64,000 nucleotides of DNA. Origin: Pseudomonas fluorescens. GTDB taxonomy: Bacteria > Pseudomonadota > Gammaproteobacteria > Pseudomonadales > Pseudomonadaceae. The notes beneath the pieces are model-generated. The model worked only from the letters and a program-made list of their open reading frames with translations. It had not been told where the DNA came from and ran no database searches. The translations under genes were made by a program, and so were the position numbers. The stretch lies in NCBI RefSeq assembly GCF_003732425.1, contig NZ_MOBX01000013.1:1118026-1182025 (forward strand), given 5' to 3'. Shown here piece by piece: positions 54,319-64,000 of the stretch (position 1 is the first letter of the stretch; each line of letters starts with the position of its first letter).

Positions 54319-55047
54319 TTACTCCGAAACAAGGTTGCCTTCTGCATCGTACGCAAGGCCATCGGGATATTTAACACTTCCATCCGGTAACTGTTCAGTT
54401 CCGTCTTCCCAAACAATACGTCCATCCGGATATTCAACGGCATTATCCGGCCAGATAATCCGCCCGTCTGGATACTCGACCCGGCCATCTTCATATTGAA
54501 TGATGCCATCGGGACGCTTGATTGAAGTTGTATCGGTGTCAATCAAACTACCGTCAGGCAGTGTGGTCGAACCATCGACATTGACTGTCGCACCAAGTGT
54601 CTGGATGAGCGCTATCAAGGCCACCGGATCGACGTTGACGTTAATGGTCGGCCATGGCATTGGCGGTCGCTGGGTCTCGGTCGGCGTGGCAGGACTGGTC
54701 GGACGCACCTGCTGGTTCGGTGCTACCGGTTTGATCGGTGCCACTGGCTTGCTCGGTGCCACTGGCTTGCTCGGCGTCACCGGTTTGCTCGGCGCCACTG
54801 GCTTGCTCGGCGCCACCGGTTTGCTCGGCGCCACTGGCTTGCTCGGCGCCACCGGTTTGCTCGGCGCCACTGGTTTGCTCGGCGCCACTGGTTTGCTCGG
54901 CGCCACCGGTTTGCTCGGCGCCACTGGCTTGCTCGGCGCCACTGGCTTGCTCGGCGCCACTGGCTTGCTCGGCACAACCGGCCTGGTTGGAACTGCTGGC
55001 TTTGGCGCAGTAGTAGAAGGGCGAGGTTTCGAAATCGGACTTTTCAT
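54319..55047 (-). CDS. SKPVAP-repeat protein with C-terminal PDG repeats
   Basis: A 242-residue protein I cannot assign. Residues about 25-115 are 13 copies of a hexapeptide SKPVAP (one with T, plus one IKPVAP), a proline-rich extended rod. A middle segment (NVDPVALIALIQTLGATVNV) precedes about eight short repeats of the form Y-x-D/PDG-R-x-x (EYPDGRIIWPD, VEYPDGRIVWED), likely to stack as beta-strands. There is no signal peptide or membrane segment. The ATG 55047 is preceded by GAG. GC content and codon use are lower than around it, so it may have been acquired by transfer. Confidence 0.72.
   Translation of the reverse strand: MKSPISKPRPSTTAPKPAVPTRPVVPSKPVAPSKPVAPSKPVAPSKPVAPSKPVAPSKPVAPSKPVAPSKPVAPSKPVAPSKPVAPSKPVTPSKPVAPSKPVAPIKPVAPNQQVRPTSPATPTETQRPPMPWPTINVNVDPVALIALIQTLGATVNVDGSTTLPDGSLIDTDTTSIKRPDGIIQYEDGRVEYPDGRIIWPDNAVEYPDGRIVWEDGTEQLPDGSVKYPDGLAYDAEGNLVSE
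54729..54978. repeat. 18-bp tandem repeat coding SKPVAP
   Basis: About 14 units of an 18-base repeat (GGCTTGCTCGGCGCCACT type) with no spacers, fully inside the gene on the minus strand. The unit is a multiple of three, so copy-number change would keep frame and alter rod length. Confidence 0.95.
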
Positions 55048-55360
55048 ATTAATTCTCAACTTAAAAAATATACTTTTAATCTTTAACAACTCAATAAAGA
55101 CTGGACCCGACAATAACCATCTAAAACAAACCATTCAAACCAAAAGAAAACACAAAATATAAACAACACAAAGTTACGCCTGGCAAGACCACATACAAAC
55201 CTGAACTTTAACTAACGAGCAAATCAAAACCGGGCATTGAATACTTTTCTTTCGTGCAAAAAACATCACGAGCTCCGGGCAAAAACATCCCGGCAGGTTT
55301 ACAGTGAAAAGAGTGCCGTCACGACAGCCTGATTGCACATCGATCCCGAGGAAATATCTT
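55048..55360. other. AT-rich intergenic patch
   Basis: About 310 bases between divergent genes, with long A-rich runs (for example AAAACACAAAATATAAACAA near 55144). The composition is markedly below the high GC of the rest of the window. I see no gene, and only the GAGGAAAT ribosome-binding site before 55361. It may mark the edge of an acquired segment. Confidence 0.55.
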
Positions 55361-55909
55361 ATGCCGTGGACAAGCTCAGAATCGCGTTACAGCACCGTTT
55401 CAGTCCTGTTGCACTGGCTGATGCTGGTCCTGCTGGTGCTGGTGTACGCCAGCATGGAGTTGCGCGGGCTGTTTCCCAAAGGCAGTGGCGGGCGCACGCT
55501 GATCCGCGAAGTGCACTACATGCTCGGCCTGACCGTGTTTGTGCTGGTGTGGTTTCGCCTGCTCGCTCGCAGCCTCGGCCCGGCACCGAAAATCTTTCCC
55601 GCCTCGCCACAATGGCAAACCGTGCTGGCGCGGCTGATGCACTGGGCGCTGTACCTGTTCATGATCAGCATGCCGATCCTGGGTTGGCTGATTACCAGCG
55701 CCGAGGGACATCAGGTGATGTTCTATGGTTTTGACCTGCCGCTGTTGGTGGGTGAAGACAAGGCTTTCGCCAAACAAGTGGAGGGCTGGCACGTGCTGAT
55801 CGCCACGATCGGCTACTGGCTGATCGGGCTGCATGCACTGGCGGGCATCTATCACCATTATGTAGTGCGCGATAACACGCTGCTGCGGATGATGCCCAAG
55901 CGCGGTTGA
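55361..55909 (+). CDS. Cytochrome b561-type membrane protein
   Basis: A 182-residue four-helix cytochrome b. Haem histidines appear in LLHWLMLVLLVLVYA near 17-31, REVHYMLGLTVFVLVWFRL near 46-64, LMHWALYLFMISMPILGWLI near 86-105 and WLIGLHALAGIYHHYV near 150-165. Start ATG 55361 is nine bases after GAGG. It probably moves electrons in the inner membrane, partner unknown. It is not the same protein as the copy at 31653. Confidence 0.87.
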   Translation: MPWTSSESRYSTVSVLLHWLMLVLLVLVYASMELRGLFPKGSGGRTLIREVHYMLGLTVFVLVWFRLLARSLGPAPKIFPASPQWQTVLARLMHWALYLFMISMPILGWLITSAEGHQVMFYGFDLPLLVGEDKAFAKQVEGWHVLIATIGYWLIGLHALAGIYHHYVVRDNTLLRMMPKRG

Positions 55910-55930
55910 GCATAGGCTCAGCGAGTTAAC

Positions 55931-56066
55931 CCTGTGGCGAGGGAGCTTGCTCGCGCTCGGCGGCGCAGCCGTCGTAAACCCGACGAACGCGGTGTACCTG
56001 ACAGTGATCACTCTCAGGTTTTGGGTCTGCTGCGCAGCCCAGCGGGAGCATGCTCCCTCGCCAGAG
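55931..56066. repeat. REPIN-type inverted repeat, family B
   Basis: Arms CCTGTGGCGAGGGAGCTTGC and an altered inverse about 90 bases apart, between converging genes. Confidence 0.8.
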
Positions 56067-56075
56067 GTGTCTGGC

Positions 56076-57005
56076 TCACGTTGATGTGGGGATAAAACCG
56101 CGTCGACCCTGAAGGCCGCCGGTGTGGATGAAGATCAGCCGCGTGCCGGGCGCGAACCTGCCCGCCTCCACCTGCTGCTTGAGCGCCAGCAACGCCTTGC
56201 CGGTGTACAACGGCTCCAGTGGTACGCCGCTGGCTTGCTCCGTTTGTTCAATGAACGCGAGCAACCCCGGATCAACCTTGGCAAAACCGCCTCGGCTGGC
56301 ATCGATCAGCTCATAGTCGGCAGTGGCCAGTCCGGCTGACTGCATAATCGACTCGACCTGCGGCGCCACGCCGTGATCATCAGGAACCGCCAACGCGCCA
56401 TAAACCGGGTGTGCGCCTCCTTCGGTAAGAACCAGCCCGGCCAGCGTGGTGCCGGTGCCGCAGGCCAGCCACCATCCGTGATAATCAGTCCAGCCCAGCG
56501 AAGGCAATTGTGCTTGCGCCTGTTCCTTAATGACTGCACAACCGAGCGCCCCCGCTAATCCACCGCCACCCTCCGGCACCGCATACAGTTGCGGATACTG
56601 CGCCTGCCAGGGCGCCCAGAAGTCCGGTTCATTGCGAGCGCGATAGCCACCGTAACCCAACCAATGCAATTGCATACCGAACGCTTGCAGATCGAGCACC
56701 GTGGGAGTTTCCTGCGCATGCCCGCGCAGCAACCCCACGGTTTTGAAACCCAGCCGTTTCCCCGCCGCCGCCAAGGCGTGCAGATGATTGGAGTGAGCCC
56801 CCCCGAGACTGATGATGCCCTCGGCACCCACACGTTCGGCGGCTTTGAGGTGTTCGACGAGTTTGAACCATTTGTTGCCGCTGATCAGCGGGTCGATCTG
56901 GTCGAGGCGCAGGAGGGCGACTTCAATGCCGGCGGTGGTGAGCCAGTCCAGATGAAGGTGTTCGAGAGGGGCTTGGGATAGCCAGTTGGTGGGAGGCAAA
57001 AGCAT
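56076..57005 (-). CDS. ACC-deaminase/D-cysteine desulfhydrase-like PLP enzyme
   Basis: A 309-residue fold-type II PLP enzyme. The PLP lysine is in LISGNKWFKLVEHL near 41-54, followed by SLGGAHSNHLHALAAAGKRLG near 66-86 and the Gly loop WLACGTGTTLAGLVL near 179-193. It resembles 1-aminocyclopropane-1-carboxylate deaminase and D-cysteine desulfhydrase. Known ACC deaminases use an Asn/Gln/Thr-rich loop where this has GAHSNHLH, so D-amino-acid breakdown is at least as likely. A 10-base-pair hairpin lies immediately ahead of the start. Confidence 0.82.
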   Translation of the reverse strand: MLLPPTNWLSQAPLEHLHLDWLTTAGIEVALLRLDQIDPLISGNKWFKLVEHLKAAERVGAEGIISLGGAHSNHLHALAAAGKRLGFKTVGLLRGHAQETPTVLDLQAFGMQLHWLGYGGYRARNEPDFWAPWQAQYPQLYAVPEGGGGLAGALGCAVIKEQAQAQLPSLGWTDYHGWWLACGTGTTLAGLVLTEGGAHPVYGALAVPDDHGVAPQVESIMQSAGLATADYELIDASRGGFAKVDPGLLAFIEQTEQASGVPLEPLYTGKALLALKQQVEAGRFAPGTRLIFIHTGGLQGRRGFIPTST

Positions 57006-57007
57006 AA

Positions 57008-57035
57008 ATGCCGGCTCAGTTTAAAGAGCCGGCAT
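57008..57035 (-). promoter_or_regulatory. Hairpin directly upstream of the PLP-enzyme start
   Basis: On the plus strand ATGCCGGCTC (57008-57017) and GAGCCGGCAT (57026-57035) form a perfect ten-pair stem with an eight-base loop. On the minus strand this sits two bases ahead of the start codon, covering the place of the ribosome-binding site. It may limit translation or end the upstream fadH transcript; the T tract is weak. Confidence 0.6.
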
Positions 57036-57046
57036 CTTAACAGTGC

Positions 57047-57159
57047 TTTTGTGGCGAGGGAGCTTGCTCCCGCTCGACTGCGCAGCAGTCGTAAAACTGT
57101 ATATACAGAACGAAGGGGCCACTACGCGCCCCAGCGGGAGCAAGCTCCCTCGCCACAAT
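57047..57159. repeat. REPIN-type inverted repeat, family B
   Basis: Arms TTTTGTGGCGAGGGAGCTTGC and its inverse about 55 bases apart, between fadH and the PLP-enzyme gene. Confidence 0.82.
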
Positions 57160-57166
57160 TGTCGAC

Positions 57167-59227
<2,061 letters not shown>

Positions 59228-59414
59228 TCACGGAAAAGTTGCGGGCGCTCTGCGGCCCCCGTCAGTCATGCTCGACAGACTAAGAGTCGCATCGCTGTCA
59301 CTCAATGACCGAAACTGACAACTTATTGATCCAAATGCGCAGCGCCCCTTGGCAATCAGGGTCATGAGCCCTACCCTAGTCGCCATACCCTGTACCCGGT
59401 AGTTGTTGGTTTTC

Positions 59415-60542
59415 ATGCGCAAACTTTTGTACCTGTTTTTTTCCATGGCCCTCGTCGCCGCCCTGACCACCTACGCCATGTGGGCGGCAGACCGGCCGGC
59501 GGGCCATTATCTGTCGGACTTACGCATTACAGTGGCGGTCGATCAAGGCACCCCGGCCGATCGCGGCAATCTGCTGGGCATCCAGCCCGAGCTTTTTCCC
59601 ACCGACTACCAAAGTACCGAGCGCTTGCACCGCAAACTCGCGGCCTATCTGCAACAAGCTCAGGATCAAGGCCTGTTGAACGACAAAACCGTCGTGGTGC
59701 TGCCGGAGAACGTCGGCACCTGGCTGCTGCTCAGCGGCGAGAAAGACGAGCTGTATCAGGCCCCGACCCTCGCCGAAGCGATGAACTGGCTGGCGGCGAG
59801 CAATCCGCTGCTGTTCGCCCGCGCCTGGCTCAGCGCCAACGGCAGCGACCGCCTCAACGACGCCTACCTGCGTATGAAAGCCAAGGCGATGGCCAAGGAT
59901 TACCAGGCACTGTTCGGTGGTCTGGCCAAAGAGTTTCACGTGACACTGGTGGCTGGCTCGATCGTGCTGCCCGAGCCGAGTATCCGCGACGGCCAGCTCA
60001 AACCCGGCAGCGGCGCCCTGTTCAACAGCAGCGTGGTGTTCGGTCGCGATGGCGTACCGCTTGGCCAGCCGCAACGGCAGATGCACCCCGTGTTCGATCA
60101 GCGCGATGTCATCCAGGCCAGTGAACAAACGATCAATGTTGTGGACACCCCGGCCGGACGCCTCGGCGTGCTGATCGGCAGCGACAGCTGGTACCCAGAC
60201 AACTATCGCAAGCTCGACGAGCAAAGCGCGCAACTGGTGGCCGTACCGGCGCAGGTGCTCGGTCATCGCGCCTGGAACCTGCCATGGCGCGGCTACAAGA
60301 GCTCGAACACCCCGAGTTCGGTCAGCCTCAAACCCGGTGAAGTCACCGAAGGACAGGCCTGGCATCGACTGACACTGACGGCACAACCGCCGAGCAGTCG
60401 AGCGATTGCCGGCATCAGTGTGTTCCTGCGCGGGCAGTTCTGGGACAAGTCCAGTGCCGGTCAGAGTTTCCTCAGCAGCAACGGTCAGCAGTTCGCCGAT
60501 GGTGATGCCCGCGGCGCGCGTTTGCTGAACATCTGGTTGTAA
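59415..60542 (+). CDS. Membrane-anchored nitrilase-like protein lacking catalytic residues
   Basis: A 375-residue carbon-nitrogen hydrolase-fold protein with an N-terminal signal anchor (about 3-27). The first catalytic Glu remains in VVVLPENVGTWLL near 96-108. At the position of the catalytic Lys the segment reads LGQPQRQMHPVF near 220 (Arg), and where the family has Ile-Cys-x-Asp it reads VLIGSDSWYPDN near 255 (Gly in place of Cys). The triad is therefore broken. It is followed three bases later by the AraC gene. The same order after fadH is found in other pseudomonads. Function unknown. Confidence 0.8.
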   Translation: MRKLLYLFFSMALVAALTTYAMWAADRPAGHYLSDLRITVAVDQGTPADRGNLLGIQPELFPTDYQSTERLHRKLAAYLQQAQDQGLLNDKTVVVLPENVGTWLLLSGEKDELYQAPTLAEAMNWLAASNPLLFARAWLSANGSDRLNDAYLRMKAKAMAKDYQALFGGLAKEFHVTLVAGSIVLPEPSIRDGQLKPGSGALFNSSVVFGRDGVPLGQPQRQMHPVFDQRDVIQASEQTINVVDTPAGRLGVLIGSDSWYPDNYRKLDEQSAQLVAVPAQVLGHRAWNLPWRGYKSSNTPSSVSLKPGEVTEGQAWHRLTLTAQPPSSRAIAGISVFLRGQFWDKSSAGQSFLSSNGQQFADGDARGARLLNIWL

Positions 60543-60545
60543 GCC

Positions 60546-61586
60546 ATGAAGCCGCTGCCGATGCGCCTCGGGGACCTGTCGGTGGGCTTTGTTCACAGCC
60601 TCGCCGATGCCGTGCGCAGTCATGGGGCGGATCCGCAGCCGTTGCTGGAGCAATATGGTTTGGACGCGGCGCGACTGGCCGAGGCAGGGGCGCGTTTGTC
60701 GATTCCGCGCTATATGCGACTGGGCCACGCGGCGATTCAGTTGACCGGCGATTCGGCGCTGGGCCTGCGCATGGGCCAGCTCAGTCGCCTGAGCCAGGCC
60801 GGGCTGGCCGGTGTCACTGCCGCACAAGCGCCGACCGTGCGTGAAGCCGCGCGCTGCCTGATCCGTTTCGAGGCGTTGTATGGTTCCAATTATCGCGGCC
60901 AGTCCAGTTTTCACGAAGACGCCCATGGCGCGTGGCTGCGTTTCTATTCGATCAGCCCGTACAACGCCTATAACCGTTTTGTCGTGGACTCGATCGTCGC
61001 CGGATGGCTGCATCAGCTCTCCAGTGTCAGCCGCGAAGCGCTGCGCGCCGAACGCATCGACATCGAATTCGATGAGCCGGATTACCGCGAGGCCTATAGC
61101 GTGCTGGGTGATTGCCCGATCCAGTTTGGCGCCGAACGCAATCAACTGCGCCTGAGCCTGAGCAGCCTCGCACAGCGCAATCCGGACCACTGCCCGAGTA
61201 CCTGGCGACATCTGCTGCAACTGTGTGAACGGGAACTGGAACAATTGACCCGCACCCGTAGCCTGCGCGAACGCATCACTCAGCTGTTGGGGCCGTTGCT
61301 CAATGGTGGCCGGGAACCCGACCTGGAAGAAGTGGCAGCACGCCTGAAGCTGCCGACCTGGACGTTGCGGCGCAAACTGGCCGAGGAAGGCACGCAGTTT
61401 CGCGCGATCCTCAATGACACTCGCCGGGATCTGGCGATGACCTACATCCGCGATACCGAACTGGCATTCGGCGAGATCGCCTACCTGCTGGGTTTTGCAT
61501 CAGCCGAAGCTTTTCAGCGGGCCTTCAAGCGCTGGAGCGGTCAGACGCCTGGCGAATTCCGCCGCAGTCACCGCAAAACGGCATAA
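60546..61586 (+). CDS. AraC-family regulator, OruR-like
   Basis: A 346-residue regulator with an N-terminal AraC-binding-like domain of the OruR/VirS type (about 15-200, LSIPRYMRLGHAAIQLTGDSALGLRMG) and a C-terminal double helix-turn-helix (about 255-343, LEEVAARLKLPTWTLRRKLAEEG and GEIAYLLGFASAEAFQRAFKRWSGQTPGEFR). The gene begins three bases after the nitrilase-like gene, so they form one unit. It may control that unit or divergent fadH. Confidence 0.9.
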   Translation: MKPLPMRLGDLSVGFVHSLADAVRSHGADPQPLLEQYGLDAARLAEAGARLSIPRYMRLGHAAIQLTGDSALGLRMGQLSRLSQAGLAGVTAAQAPTVREAARCLIRFEALYGSNYRGQSSFHEDAHGAWLRFYSISPYNAYNRFVVDSIVAGWLHQLSSVSREALRAERIDIEFDEPDYREAYSVLGDCPIQFGAERNQLRLSLSSLAQRNPDHCPSTWRHLLQLCERELEQLTRTRSLRERITQLLGPLLNGGREPDLEEVAARLKLPTWTLRRKLAEEGTQFRAILNDTRRDLAMTYIRDTELAFGEIAYLLGFASAEAFQRAFKRWSGQTPGEFRRSHRKTA

Positions 61587-61620
61587 AAGCAGCGGCGAGT
61601 TACAAGCTTCAAGCTGCAAG
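61587..61620. repeat. Family E repeat arm
   Basis: TTACAAGCTTCAAGCTGCAAG resembles the liuA-liuB repeat at 22943-23027. It lies between the AraC gene and the small gene that follows on the other strand. Confidence 0.6.
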
Positions 61621-61707
61621 TTAAAGCTCGGTGGCGTCTTCGGCTGGCTCGGGTTGATCCAGTTCAAAGGCCTGGTATTCGAGCAGCTCTTCTTGATAAT
61701 CATCCAT
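61621..61707 (-). CDS. 28-residue acidic small protein
   Basis: A short frame reading MDDYQEELLEYQAFELDQPE then PAEDATEL and TAA. It is strongly acidic, with no signal or membrane segment. The ATG is preceded by AGGGGG at eight bases, a very good ribosome-binding site, and codon use is of the host type. I believe close homologues occur in other fluorescens-group genomes, though I cannot check. No function is assigned. It is too short for usual gene calls. Confidence 0.6.
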   Translation of the reverse strand: MDDYQEELLEYQAFELDQPEPAEDATEL

Positions 61708-62003
61708 CGTGTAATCCCCCTGCTGCTCTCTTGAATGGGCCTGAGCAAATGCCCAGTGCCTCGAGCTTAACGTGCTCGTATGAAGGAAAAGTGAAACCCG
61801 GCCTTCATGAATAAAACGTAGCAGGTGGTCAGGAATTTATCGCAGGATTTTTGTCAGGGGAATGTAACGAGATTTAAGCCACGCCAAAAACCACTGTGGG
61901 AGCGAGCCTGCTCGCGAAGGCGGACTCTCAGTCACATAAGTGCTGAATGTACCGACGCTTTCGCGAGCAGGCTCGCTCCCACAGGGGGTTGCGGTGAGGC
62001 TGA
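61708..62003. other. Gap upstream of the small gene
   Basis: Contains the family A REPIN at 61893-61986 and, before it, about 185 bases of moderate AT content that probably hold the small gene's promoter. No other element is recognised. Confidence 0.4.
61893..61986. repeat. REPIN-type inverted repeat, family A
   Basis: Arms CACTGTGGGAGCGAGCCTGC and its inverse about 45 bases apart, just beyond the stop of the lipoprotein gene. Confidence 0.85.
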
Positions 62004-62870
62004 TTACTGGCCGGACGCTGGCATCGCCGGAATCGGCTCGGATGGCGGCGGGATATCCGGGTTGGCCGGTGGCGTGATGGTTTCGGTCGCCGGTGCCGGC
62101 GCAGGTTCTGCGCTCGGGGCCGGGGTGATCGGCGCCGCCTCTGCGGGTGGAGCGACCGGCTCCGACGTCACCGGCGTTGCTTCAGCAGGTGCGGCCGCCG
62201 GTTCTGCAGCAGGCGCAGGTTCAGCCTTCGGCGTTGGCGTTGGCGTTGGCGTTGGCGTTGGCGCCAACGCTGCCGGAGCAGCCTTCGCCTCAGGCACACC
62301 GAGGTCAGCCTTCGGCTTCTCTTCAATGTGTGCAGCCTTCTTCGCATCCGCCGGCAGGAACAATTCCACCAACGTAAAGAAACGCTCATAGAACTTCTGC
62401 GACGTCACTGTTTCGCTGGCGACCTTGACCATCGAATCGTCAGACGAGCCGATCGGCATCGACACCGAGCCCAACACACCGACGCCGAGGCTGGCCGAGT
62501 TGTTGGTCTTCTTCAGTGCGTAGCGATCCTGCAGGGCGTTGGCGAACATCGTCGCATGGTGCCCGGCACTGCCGTCATCGGCGCAGACCACGTTGAAGCT
62601 GATCTCCATGTGGGTGTCGCCGGTTTGCTGGAAGCTCTTGTGGCCGCTGACCAGTTTCGGGTCACTGCTGGTGATGATGTAGCCCTGGCTGAGCAATGCA
62701 CGGCGCGCCGCTTCGCAGCTCACCGCGTCGGTCACCGGGTAATTGCGCGAAAACGTACCAGAGTCATCGAAGTTCTCATGCTCATACATCGGCTTGTCTT
62801 TCGAACAGCCGGCAACAGCGGTCAACAATAGCGCCAACCCGACAACACGCATGGGAGTGGAAATCAACAT
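62004..62870 (-). CDS. DUF2242-family lipoprotein
   Basis: A 288-residue lipoprotein. The signal ends in a lipobox LTAVAGC (Cys at 22). The first half (about 22-185) is the conserved DUF2242 domain, with NYPVTDAVSCEAARRALLSQ near 44-63 and the C-terminal SQKFYERFFTLVELFL. The rest (about 195-288) is Pro/Ala/Thr/Glu-rich low complexity with TPTPTPTPTPT, probably a flexible periplasmic tail. A six-base repeat (GGCGTT) five times in the coding DNA (62230-62259) encodes part of it. ATG follows AGGA. Confidence 0.85.
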   Translation of the reverse strand: MLISTPMRVVGLALLLTAVAGCSKDKPMYEHENFDDSGTFSRNYPVTDAVSCEAARRALLSQGYIITSSDPKLVSGHKSFQQTGDTHMEISFNVVCADDGSAGHHATMFANALQDRYALKKTNNSASLGVGVLGSVSMPIGSSDDSMVKVASETVTSQKFYERFFTLVELFLPADAKKAAHIEEKPKADLGVPEAKAAPAALAPTPTPTPTPTPKAEPAPAAEPAAAPAEATPVTSEPVAPPAEAAPITPAPSAEPAPAPATETITPPANPDIPPPSEPIPAMPASGQ

Positions 62871-62962
62871 TGAACATCCTGAGAGAAAACAGTCCGGGGC
62901 GTATTGTGCAACAGATCACGCCCCCGCGGCGCATGGATTAGTGTCTTAAAGCAGTTACAACT

Positions 62963-63862
62963 CTATCGACCGTCAGTTGCGGGAAAAAGTCGCAACACCA
63001 GATGATCGATGAACACGCGCAATTTTGCCGTGGCGTGGCGACTGGATGGCCATAGGACCCAGAACTGCCCGGTGTGTTCCAGATGCGCATCAAGCACGCG
63101 ACGCAAGCGGCCTTGCGCCTCGGCCTCGCGGGTCATGAAATCCGGCAGACAGGCAATGCCCATACCGGCCAGCGCCGCATGGCTCACCGCTTCGATGGAC
63201 GTGCTGACCAGCCGGGTTGGCAACGTAGGCTCTGCGGCCCCTTGCGCGCGGATCAGCGGCCAGGTTTCCAGTTTGCCGGTGGCATGAAAGATGTGCCGAA
63301 GGCACGCGTGAGCCGCCAGATCAGCGGGGGTTTGCGGCTCACCGCGCTGTTCCAGATACGCCGGGCTGGCCACCAGCACCATATGAAACTCGCCCAACGC
63401 GCGCGCCATCAGTCGCGAATCACGCGGTTTGCCGGTGCGAATCACCGCGTCGAAACCTTCCTCAACCACATCGACCATGCGATCAGTCAAATCCAGATCC
63501 AGTTCAATCTGCGGGTACAACGCCATGAACTCGTTCATGACCGGCATCACCAGGCCATGCACCTGCGGCAGACTGATACGCAACTTGCCATGGGGTTTCG
63601 CAGCCGCGTCACACAACTCGAACTCTGCCGCCTCGACCTCCGCGAGAATTTTGCGACAGCGCTCCAGAAACAGCGCCCCTTCACTGGTCAGCGTGACACT
63701 GCGAGTGGTGCGCTGAAACAGCCGCACGCCGAGTCGCGCTTCCAGCCGCGCAATACTTTTGCCCACCGCCGACGATGACACCCCTTGCAACCGACCAGCC
63801 TCGGTAAAACTGCGGGTTTCGGCGACCTGAACAAACACCGAAATACTGCCCAGGCTATCCAT
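62963..63862 (-). CDS. LysR-family regulator
   Basis: A 299-residue LysR protein with the helix-turn-helix near 17-37 (RSFTEAGRLQGVSSSAVGKSI) and QRTTRSVTLTSEG near 50-62; the effector domain spans about 90-295. The subfamily is the DsdC/CrgA-like group seen beside oxidoreductase or efflux genes. It diverges from a gene starting at about 63981, which it may regulate. ATG follows GGGAG. Confidence 0.88.
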   Translation of the reverse strand: MDSLGSISVFVQVAETRSFTEAGRLQGVSSSAVGKSIARLEARLGVRLFQRTTRSVTLTSEGALFLERCRKILAEVEAAEFELCDAAAKPHGKLRISLPQVHGLVMPVMNEFMALYPQIELDLDLTDRMVDVVEEGFDAVIRTGKPRDSRLMARALGEFHMVLVASPAYLEQRGEPQTPADLAAHACLRHIFHATGKLETWPLIRAQGAAEPTLPTRLVSTSIEAVSHAALAGMGIACLPDFMTREAEAQGRLRRVLDAHLEHTGQFWVLWPSSRHATAKLRVFIDHLVLRLFPATDGR

Positions 63863-63980
63863 ACCAATCTCCCATTGCTGACATCCATGTCCGATATGTT
63901 CGGAACCTTAACCCGTTTTTCGCCGCAGTGCAGCGCCCTACCCTGTGCTCCTCGTCAACTCTGCACATGGATGCCGGCTC

Positions 63981-64000
63981 ATGAACGACGCACACCTCGG
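63981..64000 (+). CDS. Start of an unidentified gene at the window edge
   Basis: ATG at 63981 begins MNDAHL and is cut by the window edge; ATG 63971 in another frame is a less likely start. It is divergent from the LysR gene and may be its target. Nothing further can be said. Confidence 0.4.

Noticed and set aside
54729..54978. Regular 18-base repeats, CRISPR-like at first sight
   Set aside because: No unique spacers separate the units, and they translate in frame as SKPVAP inside a gene.
59520..61244. 574-codon minus-strand frame over the nitrilase-like and AraC genes
   Set aside because: Antisense shadow crossing two well-supported genes.

Overview
The window looks like chromosome of a Pseudomonas of the fluorescens group. 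The evidence is the gene content and order (ppiB-lpxH, tamA-tamB, the liu leucine pathway, fadH followed by a nitrilase-like gene and an AraC gene), a PrrF-type and a CrcY-type small RNA, high-GC codon use, and more than twenty short inverted repeats (REP/REPIN type) between genes. I see no rRNA, tRNA, CRISPR array, insertion sequence or prophage.

Layout. 1-1000: end of ppiB, then lpxH (lipid A). 1082-6005: an EmrAB-OMF multidrug efflux operon under a MarR regulator, with two copies of a palindrome in its promoter. 6197-11595: tamB and tamA (outer-membrane assembly). 11662-14918: GNAT acetyltransferase, xthA, and a PstS-like/OmpA fusion. 15078-17422: acyl-CoA dehydrogenase with a divergent LysR regulator. 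17551-27515: leucine/isovalerate catabolism (liuR-liuE, crcY small RNA, acyl-CoA ligase, liuABCD) with three LiuR-type operators. 27556-28890: LexA-like repressor, a small divergent gene and a PrrF-type small RNA under a Fur box. 29164-31656: M14 carboxypeptidase and an MFS transporter. 31653-34717: cytochrome b561 and catalase-like peroxidase, divergent from an ECF sigma/anti-sigma pair. Both sides carry the same promoter motif with the same spacing. 34841-41444: a seven-gene Csu-type chaperone-usher pilus operon. 41708-45221: a ZapE-like ATPase, a leucine-rich-repeat protein kinase, and a YebC regulator. 45443-47083: an orphan VgrG with an exact in-frame 237-bp tandem duplication. 47135-54230: 2-aminoethylphosphonate (AEP) use (FAD oxidoreductase, OPA-type transporter, two LysR regulators, phnW, phnX). 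54319-55360: a repeat-rich protein in an AT-rich patch. 55361-63862: cytochrome b, an ACC-deaminase-like PLP enzyme, fadH, a nitrilase-like protein lacking catalytic residues, an AraC regulator, a 28-residue small protein, a DUF2242 lipoprotein and a LysR regulator. A further gene begins at the right edge.

How it works together. Three carbon or nutrient systems carry visible control signals. The liu genes have LiuR palindromes, and the CrcY-type RNA beside them has a sigma-54 promoter and A-rich Hfq/Crc decoy motifs, which ties the locus to CbrAB carbon catabolite control. The PrrF-type RNA has a Fur box over its promoter. The peroxidase operon is predicted to be driven by the ECF sigma encoded next to it. 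The phosphonate region combines uptake, transamination, hydrolysis and a possible oxidative side route. The most unusual sequence observations are the matched divergent ECF promoters, the VgrG tandem duplication, the degenerate nitrilase, the LRR-kinase, and the SKPVAP-repeat protein.
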